Source of the DNA: Cucumis sativus
Taxonomy: Eukaryota > Streptophyta > Magnoliopsida > Cucurbitales > Cucurbitaceae
Assembly (NCBI RefSeq): GCF_000004075.3
Contig: NC_026660.2
Location: 25,175,498-25,239,497, forward strand
DNA length: 64,000 nucleotides
Direction: 5' to 3'
Of the stretch, positions 61,610 to 64,000 are shown piece by piece; the stretch's first letter is position 1; every line of letters begins with the position of its first letter. The position numbers were made by a program, and so were the translations under genes. Below the pieces are notes generated by a model. The model made no database searches and was not told the origin of the DNA. It was given only the letters and a program-made list of their open reading frames with translations.

Positions 61610-63467
61610 ATGGGGGTGGTCACACAATTAGGTCTCTGGTGTTCTCTCTCTGTTTCCTTTATCACCAAATATACAACTGAATTAAAATGAGTTGTTTTCA
61701 TATGCCGATTTTGATATATAATTTGAGATATTTAAATAATTGAAACATGGTTTTGCAGCGATTATCACCTTTTTCTTTATTATTCTTTTTCCTTTTTGCT
61801 TTATATTAATTAATTACTTCTGATGGGTTAAAATTACTTTTTCTAAAGTCAAAATCAAGTTTGGTGATCAACTGAGAATTGATGTCAAAATAGTTATCTA
61901 ATTAAGTTTTTTGTGTAAAACATTGTAACAAAAGAAGAAACGACTGTGATTGTTAATAAATACATTATGAAATCCGTATATCAAAAAAGTGAAACTAATT
62001 TTACTGTAACTTATTTTAGTGAATGTAAGTAGTAGGGATCAAGATTAATATTAAGAGGATTTATTTATTTATTTATCTTTTTGAGTACTAATCCGGCTGA
62101 GTAGGGAATAAAATCTCTTACTTCCCAAGTCAATACTATATGTATAAAATTGAACTTGTTCCATTTTCAAACAAATATCTATTGAAGTAATTGACATTTA
62201 CATAGATTATATTAATAATAGACATTTAGGTAGATGCTAAATTCTAAACCCTGCCGTATTTAAAAGGAATGAGTTTAGTTACTTGAAATTTTGGTGGAGT
62301 GAAAAAGAAAGAGAAAAGATGAGCTCAATTATTGGGTTACAAGAAAGAAAATAACAATAGAAAAGAAAAGAAGAGATGTGAGATTGACAACAAAGATGGC
62401 CAAGTGTTCAGTAGTACTTGGCATTAACTGCGGGCACACGTTTTACTGTTTTAGAACAAAAACACACGTCTAGTTGAGATAGACGGTACTCAAATCAAAT
62501 TAGGATGATGGTGAACCATGTACATCACCGACATTAAAAAATAAATTTTTCTATAACATTACAATTTCTAAAAAGCTTTTGAGAATTCTAATGCTGTCCT
62601 TCCTTACGTTCAAATTTAATGGTATTATTATGTGATTTTTTTTGTTTGTTGAGAAAACATAGTTCAGAAGCATTCCTTATTGAGAAACAAAGTAGAGCAT
62701 CATGCTCAATCAAGTCACATGGGTGTTGTTAATAGAATCATACATTCTCTAATCTCATCTAAAATAACTCCAAAATGGAGTTCTATACAATTTTCATAAA
62801 TGACCTTTACTAAAATCTAAGTATAGATTCTTTCTCAACATGACATCTCACCAACTATTTGGAGTCAAAATAGAAAGGTTAAAACCTCTGCACTCGTTTA
62901 ATTATCCAAGTCAATATTCAATTTAATAAGATTGTTACATGATACAATTAAATTTGCTTTCATCAATCAACTAAGTTAATTTTAGATGGTACAGAACATG
63001 TTGGTTTCAAAAGTTTGCGTTCAAATACTTCCATTTGTTAGACACTTTTATTGACACATCTATGCAGTAAAGGAAAATTCATATATATATGTATATACAT
63101 CAGTAAAGAAGAAGGTTATATATATTGACGGTATTGCATTTCTTTGATAGGTTGCTTAAATGTTTGGTTTTTCAAAAGTTTTCTAAAAGTGACTGAAACA
63201 TTTTTTTCTTCTATTTGGGTACATTGCTCCCTTAAGGTCCTAAAATACTGTTTAAGCACATTTTAGCTCCCAACAACTCCAAATTACAAAATCTTAACCA
63301 TACAATAAAAGCTAAGAAATTAAACCCACGGATTGAAATTCATTGTATAAATCATAAACCACAGTTCTAAATGATTCAATTTGGTGTACTAGAAAGAGAG
63401 AGAGAGAGAGAGTCGCCATCTTTGGATAAGATAAAACTAAAATTTATTTAATTAGGGTAGCTTAGCC
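61610..63467. repeat. Spacer A2-B2, second copy of duplicated unit
   Basis: Matches 51605-54074 in several long blocks, in the same order. It has about 280 extra bases near 61690-61970 and lacks the blocks near 52500-52710 and 53325-53435. GA microsatellites near 63395-63413 and 53997-54010 differ in unit number between the copies. Confidence 0.65.
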
Positions 63468-64000
63468 TTAGGTAAGATGGGCGTAGTTGAGAGCAATGTG
63501 AAGGAGGCAGTGGAGAAGCTGAGAAGGCATGGAAAACATAGGCATGTGATCAGAGCCGTTGATTTGCATGACATGTTCAATCCCAGCGTTACATGCCATC
63601 CACTGTTGAAATTTCATAGGGATGGCTTTGTCTTCCGTACAAATTACATATACCTTTTTGACGGACCCATATTTTTGGTCTGAAAAATTGCTTGTATTTG
63701 ATAAGTCTTCGATGAACAGTGAACTGGGTCGCAGTAGAGTGAGGGCCAGAACTATTTCCTTTTAATTTGAGTAGTAATAATTAATAGTTATGAAATTATA
63801 TTGACACATGTTATATTTAATATTATTATCATTATTAATTGTTACGTGTTGAAAATTAATTATATTATAAAGAGACAAAAGAGAGTAAAATAAATAAAGA
63901 AGAGAAAGACCTGAGGAGAGGAGAGTTGGTATAGTTTTTTGGCTAAGAAATTTGGTCCGAAAAACATTGATGTTGATGGCTGAGCTTCAGTTCCATATGG
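63468..64000 (-). CDS. Methylesterase B2, partial (C-terminal part only)
   Basis: The last exon 63758-63468 and 90 bases of the preceding exon (64000-63911) are inside the window; the N-terminal exon with the nucleophile serine lies beyond it. Visible marks are [26 protein letters not shown] with the catalytic Asp, and GSDH with the catalytic His. It is a close twin of B1. The B1 stop codon is changed, so B2 reads three residues further (NYA-HLT) to the next stop. The visible part is intact. Function as in B1 is inferred from family. Confidence 0.85.

Noticed and set aside
1-64000. tRNA, rRNA, CRISPR array or bacterial-type operon
   Set aside because: None seen on reading both strands. A dedicated tRNA scan was not possible here, so a missed tRNA cannot be fully excluded.

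Overview
The window is AT-rich plant nuclear DNA: genes with many introns and GT-AG splice sites, long gene-poor spacers, microsatellites, short non-autonomous repeats and one decayed LINE. Protein likeness and repeat style suggest a cucurbit (Cucumis-like). That is inference; I ran no search. I see no bacterial features, CRISPR array, rRNA or tRNA gene.

Layout. (1) 3.0-15.4 kb, minus strand: four tandem REM-type B3 transcription factor genes. Each has five exons and three B3 domains, and each domain is cut by a phase-0 intron at the same place. The last two genes and their flanks look like a fairly recent tandem copy. (2) 19.9-22.8 kb, minus: a single-exon 938-residue gene related to the PLP-binding domain of molybdenum cofactor sulfurase, with Arg where the PLP lysine should be. 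(3) 29.3-35.5 kb, plus: cyclin H, 13 exons, with one GC-AG intron, one stop-free last intron and a LINE remnant in its largest intron. (4) 41.7-42.4 kb, plus: a Dof zinc-finger gene of the OBP1/DOF3.4 type. (5) 45.5-49.8 kb, plus: nucleoporin NUP58, six exons, with N-terminal glutamine runs and C-terminal FG motifs. (6) 50.6-64.0 kb, minus: four methylesterase (SABP2/MES type) genes in the order A1-B1-A2-B2, made by tandem duplication of a unit that begins in the 3' flank of NUP58. B2 runs off the window end.

How the genes relate. They do not form one pathway. The MoCo-sulfurase-like gene, NUP58 and the methylesterases lie in the same order as their likely Arabidopsis counterparts on chromosome 4 (At4g37100, At4g37130, At4g37140/37150, from memory), so this looks like an old conserved block. 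The B3 and MES arrays are its fast-changing ends. I found no wholly new system. The best leads are the MES duplication with a rebuilt C-terminus in A1, the Lys-to-Arg change, the two odd cyclin H introns, and an open frame kept in both copies of the NUP58 3' flank.

Exon limits were placed by hand from splice sites, reading frame and family likeness; every listed CDS keeps frame from start to stop (B2 to the window edge).
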